6,203 bases of DNA from Thermodesulfovibrionales bacterium (lineage in GTDB: Bacteria; Nitrospirota; Thermodesulfovibrionia; Thermodesulfovibrionales; UBA1546), in the NCBI GenBank assembly GCA_919901705.1, contig CAKKPR010000161.1, positions 1-6,203 of the forward strand, in the 5' to 3' direction. Shown in pieces: positions 6,165 to 6,203 of this stretch. The notes below the pieces were generated by a model. That model ran no database searches and had not been told where the DNA came from. It saw only the letters and a list, made by a program, of their open reading frames with translations. Every line of letters starts with the position of its first letter. Positions within the stretch are counted from its first letter, which is position 1. The position numbers and the translations under genes are program-made.

Positions 6165-6193
6165 ATTATCTGATGTTTAGAGTGTTTATTCAA
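6165..6193 (-). promoter_or_regulatory. Sigma70-type promoter of the hydBGDA operon
   Basis: On the - strand, TTGAAT (6188-6193) and GATAAT (6165-6170) are separated by exactly 17 nt. This is a close match to the housekeeping consensus. Transcription would start near 6158, giving a leader of about 27 nt that contains the hydB ribosome binding site. No sigma54 signature (GG-N10-GC) and no clear FNR-type dyad is visible in the sequence available. Elements further upstream may lie beyond the window edge. Confidence 0.65.
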
Positions 6194-6203
6194 GGGTTAA
6201 TTT

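Noticed and set aside
5829..6173. 114-codon + strand open frame running over the hydB start region
   Set aside because: It is antisense to the conserved N-terminal third of HydB and the translation is not protein-family-like, so a divergent small gene is not supported.
1..6203. Mobile elements, CRISPR arrays, tRNA or rRNA genes
   Set aside because: I saw no transposase-like protein, no regularly spaced repeats and no cloverleaf or rRNA-like sequence on either strand.

Overview
The window looks like a chromosomal segment from an anaerobic bacterium of moderate GC content. It carries two functional blocks that converge on each other. The left block, on the + strand, is ruvA-ruvB (Holliday junction branch migration). 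The right block, on the - strand, is a complete four-gene set for a cytoplasmic group 3b [NiFe] hydrogenase (bifunctional NADP-linked hydrogenase/sulfhydrogenase type), in the transcription order hydB-hydG-hydD-hydA. This is the order I recall for the Pyrococcus furiosus sulfhydrogenase operon. RuvA and RuvB are clearly bacterial. Their combination with a group 3b enzyme would fit lineages such as Nitrospirota or Desulfobacterota-like anaerobes, but that placement is a guess and not read from a marker.

Layout. Bases 1-325 contain no intact gene. On the - strand one reading frame is broken by stops and has no start codon; it may be a decayed gene end. Just before ruvA lie a possible sigma70-type promoter (TTGAAG, 18 nt, TAAAAT), a 13-bp palindrome over its -35 element, and a small hairpin that includes the ruvA start codon. 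Bases 326-2003 are ruvA and ruvB, 25 nt apart, both lacking a visible Shine-Dalgarno sequence. Bases 2004-2090 are a short convergent gap with one GC-rich dyad. Bases 2091-6131 (- strand) are the hydrogenase genes, packed with a 23-nt overlap (hydB/hydG), direct abutment (hydG/hydD) and an ATGA overlap (hydD/hydA), so they read as one operon. Each has a strong Shine-Dalgarno sequence, and a near-consensus promoter (TTGAAT, 17 nt, GATAAT) sits just upstream of hydB.

How the genes work together. In the hydrogenase, HydG binds FAD and NAD(P)(H) and carries a [2Fe-2S] site. HydB carries two ferredoxin-type Cys clusters, HydD is the Fe-S small subunit, and HydA holds the Ni-Fe site. Electrons would run between NAD(P)H and H+/H2 along HydG-HydB-HydD-HydA, and family members can also reduce polysulfide. 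No hydrogenase maturation genes lie in the window. RuvA would bind Holliday junctions and RuvB would drive branch migration; ruvC is not beside them here.

The genes are recognisable families and I see no new multi-gene system. The points most worth a second look are: HydA ends exactly at the last metal-ligand motif residue with no cleavable tail; the hydG start is ambiguous because a strong ribosome binding site lies inside the longest reading frame; and the ruvA initiation region is dyad-rich and lacks a Shine-Dalgarno sequence.
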